Shown here: positions 9,896-21,907 of the stretch, in pieces
Layout: every line of letters begins with the position of its first letter
How positions within the stretch are numbered: position 1 is the first letter of the stretch
Origin: Tretioscincus oriximinensis
Taxonomy: Eukaryota; Chordata; Lepidosauria; Squamata; Gymnophthalmidae
Direction of reading: 5' to 3'
DNA length: 64,000 bases
Assembly: GCA_022410635.1 (NCBI GenBank)
Contig: JAJVDF010000209.1
Coordinates: forward strand, 579,678-643,677
Made by a program: the position numbers and the translations under genes
The notes under the pieces: generated by a model
Seen by the model: only the letters and a program-made list of their open reading frames with translations
What the model was told of the DNA's origin: nothing
Database searches by the model: none

Positions 9896-12800
9896 CTACA
9901 AAATGAAATTAATATTGGGCAAAATTGTGAATATTATCTTCCATGAAATAACAGTCAATTGAAGTTGCATATAACATAGGATTGCAAAACAGTGTCCCAA
10001 TTCCCCAGTTCATGCAGCCGGTCCAAGTGGAACAGAAGGGTGGAATCAANAGAATCCTAATCCTGCAAGGATCTCATTAGCCAGTATATTCAATGCCGTG
10101 CCCATATCTGAAGCCTGACAAATATGGATCTATAAAATCTACTTCTTCCTGCTTGTGCAAAATAACCTTCTCCAAAACCTTCCTCAAAAAGGGAAGGTTG
10201 GAATCAGAGCCATGTTTCTCTCTCCCAGCTGTATATAGCGACCAAATGAGATGGTATGGATGAAAATACTGGCTCTTGAACTAATTTTAGACTATAGCTG
10301 CATCCTCGTACCTTGGTAGTATATGGATCACCAAGGTGGGGGTGATTTCTCATGTCCTCAGGGCATGATGTATGCCAGCCGAATGATTATCCTTCATTCA
10401 TCACTATCTTCAAAGTTGACAGCTCACCTGACAGCTCCACTTTTCAGTTGTACTGTCAATTTTTAATATGTAAAGGCCTATATTTCATTGGAAAAGGGCC
10501 AGATGTCTGATGTTCTTGTTGCTATTCTATCTAAAAGGGGAAGGACTCTCAAGAGGAAAAAACNTCAACACTCTTCTTGGGATGCTCTACAGAGGTGCTA
10601 CTGAAAGTCAATGGTGGAAGCTCCCAGAACCAAAATATCTGGCTGGGAGCCCAAAAATCCTGGAGCAGCTGTGTTTGTCTCATGTGCAAAGTGCACGGGT
10701 AGGTGGGTGGGTTATGATGTTACTTCCTAAGCATGACAGGGCACCATTTTCCCAGAAGCAAATACTGGAAGTGACATCAAAATGATGACCCTTCTGGTAA
10801 AATGGCTGTGTCCAGGGTAAAGGGGGTGTTCATGTAACCCTGAACAAGATCTCAGATCTCATACAATGGTACATTATCTCATAGACTGCATGGGATTGCT
10901 AAAAGGAGTACCCAGAAACTGTGACTATGAATATTTGTTTGTAGCCCTTTGGAGTCCTTCAAGACAACTCCAAATCCTGAAAAAGCTTCAGGGCTGGATT
11001 AGCCTAGAGCAGTGCTGTTATGAAACAGTGCTGTCCCAGATCTGAACCTTTCTGTGGTTCAGAAATGTGAACCTTGCCAGTCCAGACCTACTTGTTCAAA
11101 CCAAACAAGAAGAATGTGGAATGTGCACAACCACATCATCTAAATGTTTTTTTTTGCAATAAACAATGTAAGATTGAGAATTCTCCTGTGTCAGCAAACT
11201 TCCACATAGGCAAAAACAAATGATGAGAGTAAGTAGCTNTTTGAAAGCACTTGTTAATGTATGTTTGGAGCAAACAACTCTAATTCCCTGCCATTTGGCA
11301 TATGTAGCCTGAGATGATGACATTAATTTCTCAGTTTCAAAATAATAATAGTTGTATTTCTGGCACATCCCCATATGGCACAGGAAATCAACCATTTGGG
11401 GCATGTAAAAAATGCAACAGTCTAGAGGATGGTGCAAGTGTGGCTTCTGTCTATCTGCACGACAGCAACATGAGAACCTAAGTGTGAACAGTGCCTCCAG
11501 GCTTAGTCTTTCCACTCTCTGAGAAAGACATCACCAAGAGAGCAACCTGGCCTTCTGATGTGCATTACATTAGAGTACTAAATTGGCATCAGGACTTCAA
11601 CGCTTCAGTCTCCAAGGGCATGCTTTTAGTTGAATATGGATACAGCTTGCCCCTGTGAGAATATTGCCAGGATGGGATTTCAGAACCACAAGACTTCCTA
11701 GCAATTTCACATTAAGTACTCATAAAGGAAAAACTGATGAACGTGAACATAATAGGATGCAATATGCTATTTTTTGAGAATATGTATTTTGTTTCAGAAA
11801 CAAATTCATAAACAAAATTTTATTACAATTTTTTTATATTGTTTTTAAAAGATAAATCATATACATACCCTTCTGGTTTCTGTAGATCCAAGTCCTGCAA
11901 TAGGATATTTTGTAATCATCATTATGTACTAAATTACCGTAGTACACTGTTTTTTACATTGCATGACATTGATGCATGAAGCACTTCTATTAAAAATGTG
12001 ATGACTGGCAAAGTTTTCAAATACAAATATTTACAAACTGATTGGATGGACCTGATAGCTGACAAACTAAAAGACTGCAGGACTTTGATAGGGCTTACAA
12101 TCTGAATATTGACTTATAGTAGTTACTGTATATCTTACCCTTCAGCTGAGAAACCCTGGATTAGCTAAAATAGTAAAAAGACATTTGTAAGAGTTAAAAT
12201 ATGAACAAAATACATAATAAAATATAAACTTTCTCCCACTGACAGGACTAGAAAGAGGCAAACTGTTGATGGTATGGATGAAGAAATGTTTTAATCAGGC
12301 AATGAAAGCAATATAATATTGGCAGCAGAAAAACCACTGCTAAGTCTTGTGGCTTCTATAGAAAATGTCCTCTATTTGCTTGTCCCTTGTCATATCTCTA
12401 AAAATAGTAGAATTACAAGAATACCCTCACTTTGTGATCTTAAGGTACAAGTAGGTCTGTAAGGGGAAATTCAATTCTCCAGATATATTGGAGCCCAACC
12501 ATTTAGAATTATGTAAGTCCTAAAAGTAGCTGCTAATACATGCTATTTTCATGTATTCAATTTAAAAACACTTATATATTTAATCAGAGCCCCCAAAACA
12601 GTTTGCCAGAAGATGTACCATGAAGAAAACATCTTCAAGTGCAGCCCACATTATAACAGTTAAAATCAGAAGTTAATAGAGCCAGATTATCTAGTAAATA
12701 TTATTATTTACGAGGCCAAATTACCTCTGTCTGTCAGAAGCCGTAGGTGGTGGTGAATCAAGTCATATCTGGAATTTGTTGGACTTAAATTGATACCATT

Positions 12801-13000
12801 TTATTTGAACTATTAAGGGATAAAGTGAGGTTTTGGGGAGATTAAATTGTTACAAAATGAGTTATGCCATTTTTAAAAGTAAGCACAGTATCAAAATTTA
12901 TTAAACTCGCTTTTAGTTTACATTGGACAGTAAACCAAGCATGANAAACTAAGAAAAGAAAACACGCCTCTCTTATTTTGTTATTGCCTAGGTGCCTTAC
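9896..13000. other. PLEKHG7 intron (about 3.1 kb)
   Basis: Between exons 13001-13694 and 9856-9895. It contains one short palindromic repeat (10713-10797). An open frame on the minus strand around 11096-11515 has no family resemblance and no fitting splice sites. Otherwise AT-rich, unremarkable sequence. Confidence 0.5.
10713..10797. repeat. Palindromic repeat around GAAGTGACATCA, family D
   Basis: Contains ttatgatgttacttcc, agggcaccattttcc, and tactggaagtgacatcaaaa followed by tgatgac. It resembles 16911-17000 and 38939-39049, which carry the same gacatcac / tgatgtcac inverted blocks. Family not recognised. Confidence 0.4.
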
Positions 13001-13694
13001 CTGAACACAATCATGAGGATTGTCTTTCTCCTCACACTGTAAGTGGGGTTTGGATTTCTTAGTTTTCTGTACGGTTTTGCTATCTATGATATCAGCTTCA
13101 TGATGGGGTGGAACAGACAGGAAACCAACCTGTGAAGAATTTATCTGCAGTGACAATGGATTTCTGCCCAAATCGGAATATGAAGAAGATTGATGCTGTA
13201 AGCATGAAGGATTGTTGTGACAGATGGGAAGACTCAAGTCACTTGTTGGCAGCTGGTTGTGCAATTTTGTGCTCTCAGTGCTATTCTGGAGATGAAATTC
13301 TTGAGAGATAGATGATCTGCTGCTTCTCAGTCTCCTTAGAGTTGGAGAGGTAGATATTCTTCCTGGAGCATGTCTGTCAAATTGGTAGGGTGTGATGTCA
13401 GTGTCATCATGGTCTACTGAAGGAACTTTGAGCAGGTGTGGGTTGTCAGTGAGCATTTGCTTCTTGAGGACATTATTGTGGCACAGTTTTATCACAGTAT
13501 CAGATGAATCTGAAGCATCATAGGGTGAAAATGCTATCTTTATCAAATTATTGTTCCCGTTATGTTCTAAATTTTCTTCAGATACTTGAGTTCCGTCATA
13601 GACACAAGAATGTTTTTCTAAGTGGTTTCCTTTGGTCATCTCAGAAGATGATTCATAGTCCATGTTTTGCATATTTTGCCCACAGTGGAAAGAT
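13001..13694 (-). CDS. PLEKHG7: PLEKHG7 large N-terminal exon, Ser/basic-rich region
   Basis: A 694-bp exon: one base, then 231 codons. The acceptor is tttttctaaaacatgcag and the donor is CAG followed by gtaagg, both strong. The first in-frame Met is at 13672 (MQNMDYESSSEM); seven in-frame codons precede it in the exon without a stop, so translation may start here or further upstream. The product is hydrophilic, rich in Ser, Asn and His, and probably disordered. A basic Ser patch lies at about residues 105-123 (ISTSPTLRRLRSSRSSIS), which looks like a phosphorylation or 14-3-3 type site (inference). There is no enzymatic domain. In human the matching N-terminal part was once called C12orf74. 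Identity follows from phase linkage to the DH exons. Confidence 0.8.
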
Positions 13695-15670
13695 CTGCAT
13701 GTTTTAGAAAAACAATTTCATTAGTTCAAGACTCTTCATTATATCTCCAAAGTATTATTTATTTACTTACTTATTTACTTACTTACTTACATTTATATTC
13801 TGCCCTATATATATAAAAATAAAAAGAGTTAAAATAGGACAATTAAAAATAATACTACCTGTAAGGAAAGGGGATAATTGGCTCAGCCAAAGGGGAGGAT
13901 GAACAGGTACATCTGTTAGATAAAGTAGGTAAATGTGCTAGAACAACAAATTACCTTCCTCTTTTATTAACCAACTATTTAAATCAACAGCTTTCTAGGT
14001 TGGTAGATTTTTGTATTGAGTTATCTTACACTGGTTAAATAGATTAAATAGTCTCTTTTCATAGCAATCTGATTATTGAAATTAAAACGGATTGTACTTC
14101 TTCATACGAATAGGATGACTGATTCTTTTCAAATATATCGTACATTTGGATTGTACAACAACATTAACCAATTAAAAAAAACAAAATTTGACAATATTAC
14201 ACTGTAACTTTGCATAGTGGTAGCATTATGACCCGTAATGTTTATCTGATATGTGATTATTGCTAATTGAAAATATTACATTGCATAAATATTTTGTATT
14301 TTTAAAAGTTATGAAAAATTAGTTTGAGTAGCATATTTTAAAAAATCAATAGAAGCAAAGAATTAGATTTTCCATTAACAATATGCAAATTAAAATGTAA
14401 GCAAAATATAATATAACACCTATGTTATGAGGAAAAAGAAAGCATGGACGACACACGGAAAATGTTTTATCACCACAGACTTAAGGAAAAAAACTATGCT
14501 GTTTATGACAGTATCTATAATAGAACTATTTGAAGTTTATGTTGATATAAAATATAAATACTCTAATGATCCACATTAATTTATGATTTTTAGTTTTCCC
14601 AGCATATTGGAAATGATTTAAAATGCAATTTTGTTTAATAGTATGAGAAAATTAGAGTTATTATTTTCAAAACCATGATGTTGTAGCTGATGATAGCTCA
14701 TAAGGGGTTTGCCCCTACCTTCTTCCATGGACCCTTCCAGAGTTCAAGATCAATCATTTATTAGGTGTGATCTGATAACAAGATCATATCATGTTGCAGC
14801 TTGCTACTTACTGATTAGATAGCAGGTGTGCTAATTTAGTTATCACCTTGGGGCTATCATAAAATTATACAGGCAAACAGACACATAAAAACTCACTTGA
14901 TGAAGCCTCAGGTTGCTTTCTAGAAATAACTGTAGAAAATCCTCTTTTCTCTTTCCCAGACTTCTTTCTGAATGCAAAACAGGGAACTTGTTTTTCCTCT
15001 TTATGTTTCCAAGGGATCGCTTTATCTCAACAGTGCAAAGGGAAGTGGTTTACAGAAGGTAACATGATCTGCCTTAATACATAACTGATTATCTTTACTC
15101 TTTAGACCGTTTGCTTAATTTATTTTGCTCTTCTGCTTTTTCTAGTTACATTTTGAAGTCAATGTTTTACAATATTGGCTTTTACTTGGGACAGATAAAC
15201 AAGGATCCAGATTCTTCATCTGCCAAATACCGTGGCTATCGTTTATGAAGAAAAAGTAGAGTGGCCTAGCCTTTTTTCCTTGTGTCAACCTACAGATAGG
15301 TTTCCTTTGTCCTTAGTAAAGTTGCCCTTTTGTAATCATCTTGAAACATCTTCCTTTGGTGTGATGTAAACACATGAAATATTTCCCAGCACCAATGATA
15401 ACAGTATGGATTAATGTGAGTGTCTTGGATTTCTGGCGGCACAGAAACAGCATGAGTGTTATCTGGGTTGAGATGGGATTCAATAATGTGTCATATATTG
15501 AACTACAGTGCTTAATACATAGCAGAAGAGAAATTATACTGTACTCAATGGTGCTATTACATTTATGGGTGGAATGAGAGAAGAGCTGGTTTCTACATCT
15601 AGATGAGCTGTTTAAATCTGGAATTTATTTTAAATCCGGAATAACCCAGTTATCCTTCTATCCACATCTA
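13695..15670. other. Upstream flank or 5' intron of PLEKHG7, AT-rich
   Basis: A TTTA/TTAC microsatellite at about 13755-13795, then very AT-rich DNA. No convincing 5' exon, CpG-rich promoter or TATA-like promoter was identified. A possible short non-coding exon (acceptor gattttctacag, donor CAA/gtgagt, about 14896-14928 on the minus strand) has little to support it. Confidence 0.4.
13755..13795. repeat. (TTTA/TTAC)n microsatellite
   Basis: Tetranucleotide tract of tttac and ttta units about 41 bp long. Confidence 0.85.
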
Positions 15671-15913
15671 CATAAGAACATAAGAGCCATATTGGATCGG
15701 GCCAGAGCACATCTAGTCTGGCATTCTGGGGTCACACAGAGGCCCACCAGATGCACCTGGGCAGTCCGAACAGAGGAAAGCAAAATATGCACCTGTTCAT
15801 GACTCCCTGCAAATGGTATTTCAGGAGTCCTGCCTGTTGCTCCATCCCAGAGGCAACACCCAGACNTTCATCCTAGTACCCATTTATACCCTTGGTGTCC
15901 ATAAACCTGTCTA
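15671..15913 (-). mobile_element. CR1 LINE 3'-end fragment
   Basis: The reverse-strand CR1 3' UTR and ORF2 stop region: cataagaacataagagcc, cacagaggcccaccagatgc, gttgctccatcccagaggc and ataaacctgtcta. Truncated at both coding and 5' parts as usual. Confidence 0.9.
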
Positions 15914-16910
15914 TAAGAACACCTTTCTGAGTTACCTTAGCGAGGAACATGCCTTGCCTCAAATCTTAGTTGTATTGTCTGTTCATGTATGCATGCCATA
16001 CCCTTCAGGGAAAAGAGAAGCTTCCTTGTAGCTTGTAACTACAATCAGGAAAAGTTGGGGCAACAGGGCTTTTTTGTGAAAGAAATCAAGCAGATTCTTC
16101 ATAATAGAACTACCATAACTATAGAAAACCTTATCTGGAGATAGAGAGTCATGCTGTTCACATCCTGGGCAAAGGAAAAGTGATCTTATGGTGAGGGCAG
16201 AGGAAGCCAGATGGAGACAGGAAGATCTACCTCACAGTGTTCACACTTTACTANACCCTGAAGCAAGATCACTGTTCAGTCTTCTTCGCATCAAATTGGA
16301 TTGATGTTATTTATGTTTCAGCCTGCTTGTAGCATAACTACTTAGACTGTTTCCTTAAGGACTGGCTCCTATAAATACTATATAAAGGTTCAGATGTGTC
16401 TAGACTAGCCCTAAACTTTGAAACACCCTTGCTCATAAAACAGGAAGGTGCATTTCTCAGAATATTCAGTTAACCATCATTTTTTTTTAAAAAAATGAAG
16501 GTATTCTAAAATGTATTGAACATTTAGCCTGACAAATTGTGTATGGTGCTTACAATGAGAACAGATTATGCATTACAGAACACNCAGAAAATTGACTTTT
16601 TGCCTAATAGTATTAATCCAGCAACATTCTTCTTTCTACTGACTACAACATTATTTACAATCACATAGGTGAAATATCAACTTAAACAACAAAGCAGTTC
16701 TAAGACATTAGAAAACAACCATTTTGTACCTTAATTTTGATTTTGTTACCGTATCCATCACTACCGTACCTTAAAAGGGAAGATTCAAAGTTGTCTACTC
16801 ATGTTTGCAAGTCATTGACTGTTTTTTCGTTTTTTACATAATTTTGTTGCCTACCTACTGCATAAGTTCATGTCTATTCTTCTATGCATTCTCGACAAAC
16901 AAAGAGACTG

Positions 16911-17000
16911 GAAATGACATTTGTGATGTCACTTACGGCCCTAGGGCATCCTTTCTGGAAGCAGGGCTAGAAGTGACATCACAATGATGTCACTCCCGGC
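16911..17000. repeat. Palindromic repeat around GAAGTGACATCA, family D
   Basis: gaaatgacatttgtgatgtc and cttacggccctagggcatcc on the left, tagaagtgacatcacaatg and atgtcactcccggc on the right. Similar to 10713-10797 and 38939-39049. The paired TGACATCA/TGATGTCA blocks resemble CRE-like sites, but repetition across the window points to a dispersed element. Confidence 0.45.
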
Positions 17001-17584
17001 ACCAGCTTATCCTTCATATATTGCAGCATGAGAATAAGAGCTTTGTATGAGAGTGGACAATTGCACAATATATACAAGATTCTTGCATGATTCCCACCAC
17101 TGTTGAAAAAAACTCCTTTGTGGGCTGAAGATACTTTTTAGGAGTGTTTGCAGCTCAGTGTGACTTCAGTGTTTGCAGTTTGCACAGGGAGTCCTAACAA
17201 ACGTAAACACCAAGTGCTACTTCTTCAAACATTACACTGTAGTTGCCAAGAGGAGCGGTCATGGGAGGTGGCTATTTAGCTTAACAAAAGAAAATATTTG
17301 ATTAACCAAAGGATGGGGTGCCTGGAGATTTGCGTTTTGGGTCCAAAGTACTTCCTGCAGTGTTCTTTGCATTTAGAGGCAACCAAGAGGATGACACAGT
17401 GATGTTAAGAACAACAGGTTGAGAATACAGAGCCTTGTATTATTAAATTGGCAGAGAACTACAAGCATGAAAAAACCAAATATTGGAGCTTACAAATTGG
17501 ACAGTGACTTTATTTTACGCTATTATGGCATAAATCTTTGACCATGAGGGTGCAACCTCCCTATCTCACTGATTCCTTTGACGT

Positions 17585-17636
17585 TTAACTCTTCATTTCC
17601 TGGGCAGGTTGAAATTAACTCTTCATTTCCTGGGCA
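17585..17636. repeat. 30-bp direct duplication
   Basis: ttaactcttcatttcctggg occurs at 17585 and again at 17615, a tandem duplication with period 30, just upstream of the L2 fragment. Confidence 0.85.
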
Positions 17637-17664
17637 TGGGGTAATTAAGAATGTCCTATTAACT

Positions 17665-17869
17665 TCGTTGTATGGTTTTGGAAGATCCTTGAAGACGCAC
17701 CTCTTTCACCTGGCCTTTGGCTGAAGAGAATGTTCATTTTTGTCCCCACTTTTAGATAATGTTTTTATATTGTTTTTAATTTGTTAATTTTGTGTTGGTA
17801 TTTTACTGTTTGCCACCCTGAGACCTTCAGGTTTGGGGTAGGGTATAAATAAATATAAATAAATCAATA
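17665..17869 (+). mobile_element. L2 LINE 3'-end fragment
   Basis: End of ORF2 (gaagatccttgaagacgcac, ctggcctttggctgaagag) followed by the 3' UTR (ccctgagaccttcagg) and an aaat-type tail. Same end sequence as the copies at 22815, 37838 and 57230. Confidence 0.88.
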
Positions 17870-18330
17870 CATTTATATTTTTATGAATGTTGTGACATGT
17901 CCTGGGAAGAAATACAATTGAATTTCTAGCCTGTTGATGTGTTTCTTAACAGAACCAACTAAAGATAATCCAAATAAAGCTGTTTTGGATGAGCGCTCTA
18001 TCTGTATGTCTGTTTTTCTAGTGGGTTGAATGGCAGAGAAAGCATATTGTGGTGAGTAACTTGAGAACATGCTTTCCAACAAATTCTGCCTCGCCTAATA
18101 ACGATGAAGCAACTGGAGTCAGCAGCTGACAATTCAGTAGTCCTGGAAACTGAGACAAATGTCTAATCCATCTCGTGGGAAGCACATGGCAGGCAACTGA
18201 AGAAGAAAACTGTGGAATAAATGCCCTAGTGATTGTATTTCCTTGCTGACCTTGGCTCACTTGTCTGCTGCAAGAATAAGGTCATGCTTTTTTAGTAGTG
18301 TTCACTGAGCAGTGAGCTGCTATTCCCATG

Positions 18331-18616
18331 AGGGAAGAGAAATCGTTTAGCAGCCTGAATAGCTTTAAGACAGGATTAGGCAAGTTCATGGAAGCAAAGT
18401 GTATCAATAGCTATTAGGATGGATTTCTTGATGCTCTGAGATGGAGCAACAGGCAGGATTCCTTAAGTACCATTTGCAGGTATTTGAGAACAGGTGAGGG
18501 TTTTCCCTACTTCTGCTTGAGTCTGCCCAGGTGCAATTGGTGGGCCATTGTGTGAGACAGAATGCTAGACTAGTTGGGCTCTGGATAGATTCAACAGGGC
18601 TCCCCTTATATTCTTT
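18331..18616 (+). mobile_element. CR1 LINE 3'-end fragment, older copy
   Basis: Diverged copy of the CR1 end: agacaggattaggcaagttc, gatggagcaacaggcagga, gaccatttgcagg-type block, ctgcccaggtgcaattggtg and gagacagaatgctagact. More diverged than 2229-2877. Confidence 0.8.
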
Positions 18617-18812
18617 GATGCAAAAAAGATCTTCTCTTTTTAGTATCTCATGCTGGCCAGCCTTGCACTACAGAGATTCAGTCCAGATGAAGATGAGAAA
18701 GGCAAGATGGATTTCTGAAAATCTAGGATGTGATCAGACATGCTTAAAGAAGTGCCCTCTGGATGAATCTCAACCTGTAATGGCATTCCACCCCTGCATT
18801 TATTTTTTACAG

Positions 18813-19021
18813 TCATGAAGTCTCAAAAAGAAATCTCCTCAGGCGTTCATAACTCTGAATGTGCCTCTTTTGTTAAGCTGAGCTGGGAAGGAAACTACAT
18901 AAGGAAGGGAGTGTTGCTTTCTAATGAATGGCCAATGATGTATGGGAAAAAGAATGTGGCTCTTGAAGTCAGAGTAGATATTCCTTGGTTTCGAGGTGAA
19001 TGTAGGCAGTGTGGCAAAAAG
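18813..19021 (+). CDS. Candidate unidentified internal exon
   Basis: A 209-bp open segment bounded by a strong acceptor (catttattttttacag) and a strong donor (AAAAG then gtaggt). Two bases precede an in-frame ATG, followed by 69 codons ending at the donor in phase 0. The peptide starts MKSQKEISSGVHNSEC, contains KLSWEGNYIRKGVLLSNEWP, and ends RGECRQCGKK with two Cys in a C-x2-C arrangement. I do not recognise the family. No partner exon was found, and the L2/CR1 surroundings and gene-poor setting argue for caution. It could be a lineage-specific exon, a piece of an old transposon, or chance. Confidence 0.25.
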
Positions 19022-19211
19022 GTAGGTTCTTAGTCATATATTTAGATCACTGCTAGGCTTTGTGTGTGTGTATATGTGTATGGGGTGTTTATTCTTAAGT
19101 GTATGAGTATAATCTGATAGCATCCTTAGCAGCTTCACAGCACTTTAGAGACTAATAAGAAAATAATGGTAGTCTGAGCTTTAGCAGACTAAGGCTATAA
19201 TCAGATTTCAA

Positions 19212-19322
19212 TTATTTGTTCTACTACACTTGGATATTCTGGAATAAAGCACTGTCTGGACTGATTTATTCTGGAACATCTATTCTTTATTCCAGAATAT
19301 CCAACTGTAGTGGAACAAATAA
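19212..19322. repeat. Long hairpin (38-bp arms)
   Basis: Arms 19212-19249 and 19285-19322 are inverted copies with 36 of 38 positions matching by eye, separated by 35 bases. The arm ends in tggatattctggaataaag. This is a foldback element or MITE remnant with no coding capacity. Confidence 0.8.
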
Positions 19323-20857
19323 GCAAAGTCTGGTATTCAACTTAAATCTGCTTCTTACAATTGCTTCTGAAGAAGTAGCTTCCATTATAACAAGAAAGCA
19401 GATTTAGGTTCTGATCACAATGGGCATTATACCAGAATATATTCTAGAGTGGGGGCCTGTTATCTTCATGATATTCCAGGCCACCCATAGTCTGCACTAT
19501 CCTACAAATGATAGATCCCCCATTCTGAGAGCCCCCAGTGTGGACAGGGCCTTAGTCTATGAAAGCACATACTACCAACTTTTTTCTTGCCTATAAGGTA
19601 TTATGACCCAAGATAGCATGGTATCCCAGAGAAGCAGTGAGGAAGCCCGATGGCACCCCAGTGGAAGGGAGTCTGGTGCCTCTGACAGTTCAGTGTCTCT
19701 CTGGTTTGATGATATGCACCATGCATCATACCAAGCTAGGCCTGTCATAAATGCAAAAAATAGACTGGTAACTTTAGGAGGAAATGTGTAGGAGGAATTC
19801 AGATTCAGTTCCATTTTCTCCATTTTTCTACTGGACAAAAATAGTGGATCCATTTTAGATTAAAATTGGGAGCTGCCAGGAAGGGAACAGGAGGGTTGCA
19901 AAATCTCCCTCCCCAATAGCCTGTTGTTGGTGCAAAGGGATGTGTTAAAGGCATGCATGGCTGACTGATGTTTGTAGCATCAGCAAAACATCCAGGCAAG
20001 GAGATTTTAATCAGAGACCTCTCCAATTTCTGAATGACCGAAGCGACTCTCTCAGGTTGTTTGGTCCTCCAGATAGAGAATGCCACTCTCTTGAAGATGC
20101 ACCATTCTCCACCTGGAAAATTAGGCCCTGAATTCAATTCAAAAAGCCCATCATAGTATCTTTGATTGGATATGACTTCCTCCATCCCTTTTGTTCTTGG
20201 TCTGCTGCCTGAATACTCATGAGTAAATGGAGGATCTCTTGCATCTACTCATGAATCGAGCCCTGTTATAATCCCTTTGCAGTTAAATTTTCTGTTAAAA
20301 AAAAGTAGGGGAAATAACTAATTTTCTCCCTCCCTCCTCCCCATTCACCAGACACAGGACAGAAGAGCTTCTGCTTCCCAAATCCTTCTGCTCCCTTGGC
20401 CTCAGTCCAGAGGAAGAGGATCTCCTCCTCCTTCTAATTAAAAGTTTAGTCAGTCCATTCATCTTTACATGGACCCACTTTGCTTTCTACTAGGCAGAGG
20501 GGTTTTTCAGCCCTCCCGTTCCCCTCCTCACACCTTGATGACCACTCCCAAGCATACTTTTAAATGGACTCACAGTTGTTAAACATATACTGAGAGCAGA
20601 AAAAAGATACTTTTCTCAAGCCTGATTTTTTTTTTGGGGGGGAGAAATCTCTGGAAAGCTCCTTAATGCATGCAAGGGGTCTCATACAACCGCACATCAT
20701 TCAGGATTTTTGTTGGCGAAGGAGTCAAACAACAGAAGCATTGGTCCAGATGGGTCTAACTTTAGGATCTTCTCCAAAGTAGGATCATGCAATCAAGGCT
20801 ACGTTAGTTGTACTAGCTGCCACTTAAATAAATGATCTTTTTCTCTTATCATTCTAG

Positions 20858-21016
20858 GGCCCTGTCCCCACTGAGCCTTATTCTGGGTTATATCTCGATA
20901 CAGATCTTGGTCATCCACATGCCAGTGTAGGTCATNCACATAGCCAACACTAGCATGTAGATGGCACGCTGCTATTCTGAGATATAGCCATGAAGAAGGC
21001 TCAGTTGGGGCAGGAT
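20858..21016. repeat. Foldback repeat, family B (gagccttattctgg...)
   Basis: Ends ccctgtccccactgagcctt (left) and aaggctcagttggggcag (right) are inverted; internal halves with catccacatgccagtgtag and actagcatgtagatgg are also inverted. About 159 bp. Other copies: 31871-32048, 35226-35377, 49775-49960, 52082-52243. Likely a MITE. Confidence 0.65.
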
Positions 21017-21907
21017 CTACGTGTTTTTGGTGATAAAATTCCTATGTGAAAAATCCTCACTGAAGATGTGTCAAAGCAGAAAAAGAATTTTCAAGCTGTT
21101 GACTGGTACGTTCTTTAAATCTGTACACTTGGTTACTCTCTGAATCATCTAAGAGAACATATCAACAAAGTATTAAGATGTGAGGGGCCTTCAATTTGCA
21201 CAATAAAAAATGATATAGAACAGATCATGCTTATCTAAAACTAGGTATCATGGCATATACAAGACATATTAATTCACGTTGATTTGGATCGAAATATCTA
21301 GAAGAAGAGTCTGTTTTTATACCTCGCTTTTCTCAACCAGAAGGGAATCCAAGCTGTCTGAGTAAAGCGCATTAATAAATGCTGAAACGTTTTTTGCTTC
21401 ACCATCATAAAAGATGCAGATGAATGATAATCACAGCGTTTTAATGCAGCACATTGTGCTTTGAGAGAATAATACAAAGGATAAAGATAATGATGAAAAA
21501 CGATGCTATCACACATCCAGAACAGCAGATGGCATAGTTTGGTAGCGCAGAACTAAAAAGGGTCTTCTCTGAGAGATGCTGTTTAAAACTGGCAAGGAAA
21601 CAGATATTCTTGCTGACAAAGNAAGACAGAAAGGGGTTGCAACAATATTAACTTAATTTTTACAGTGACTTTCTGACACGTTTTGAATAACGCAGCACAA
21701 TAAAGCAAGCAGGAATTTCTTAGAGTTTTGATTGAAGTGGCAATTAACAATAAATATTTGCATTCAAAAATATAAAGTGAGAATTGATTGTTTTGATGCT
21801 ATATTAACCTGTGGAAATAAGTTCCTTCAATTCATTATGGATTTTGTTCCCCCACATAGATGCACATCCAAATGTGCGCACACAAATATTTCTTTTGAAA
21901 ATGTCTT

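Larger units (their letters stand above)
527..13694 (-). other. PLEKHG7: PLEKHG7 gene, partial (six internal coding exons; 3' part off the left edge)
   Basis: Six minus-strand exons with canonical AG acceptors and GT donors join in one reading phase: 13001-13694 (ends phase 0), 9856-9895 (40 bp, ends +1), 8208-8248 (41 bp, completes the codon), 6601-6750, 2092-2187 and 527-616 (all phase 0). From the first Met at 13672 they give about 363 residues. Order: Ser/basic-rich region (1-224), linker (225-251), DH domain start (from about 280). RhoGEFs of this class catalyse GDP/GTP exchange on Rho GTPases through the DH domain, with a PH domain after it. The identity rests on my recognition of the DH start and following exons; PLEKHG5 is the nearest alternative but its DH start differs. 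No promoter or 5' non-coding exon was recognised, and the remaining DH and PH exons are outside the window. Confidence 0.82.

Noticed and set aside
11096..11515. 139-codon minus-strand frame in a PLEKHG7 intron as an extra exon
   Set aside because: No matching acceptor and donor in phase and no resemblance to the family.
14896..14928. Short minus-strand segment as a PLEKHG7 5' coding exon
   Set aside because: It has a fair acceptor and donor, but the only frame that would join the 694-bp exon in phase contains a stop; it could only be non-coding.
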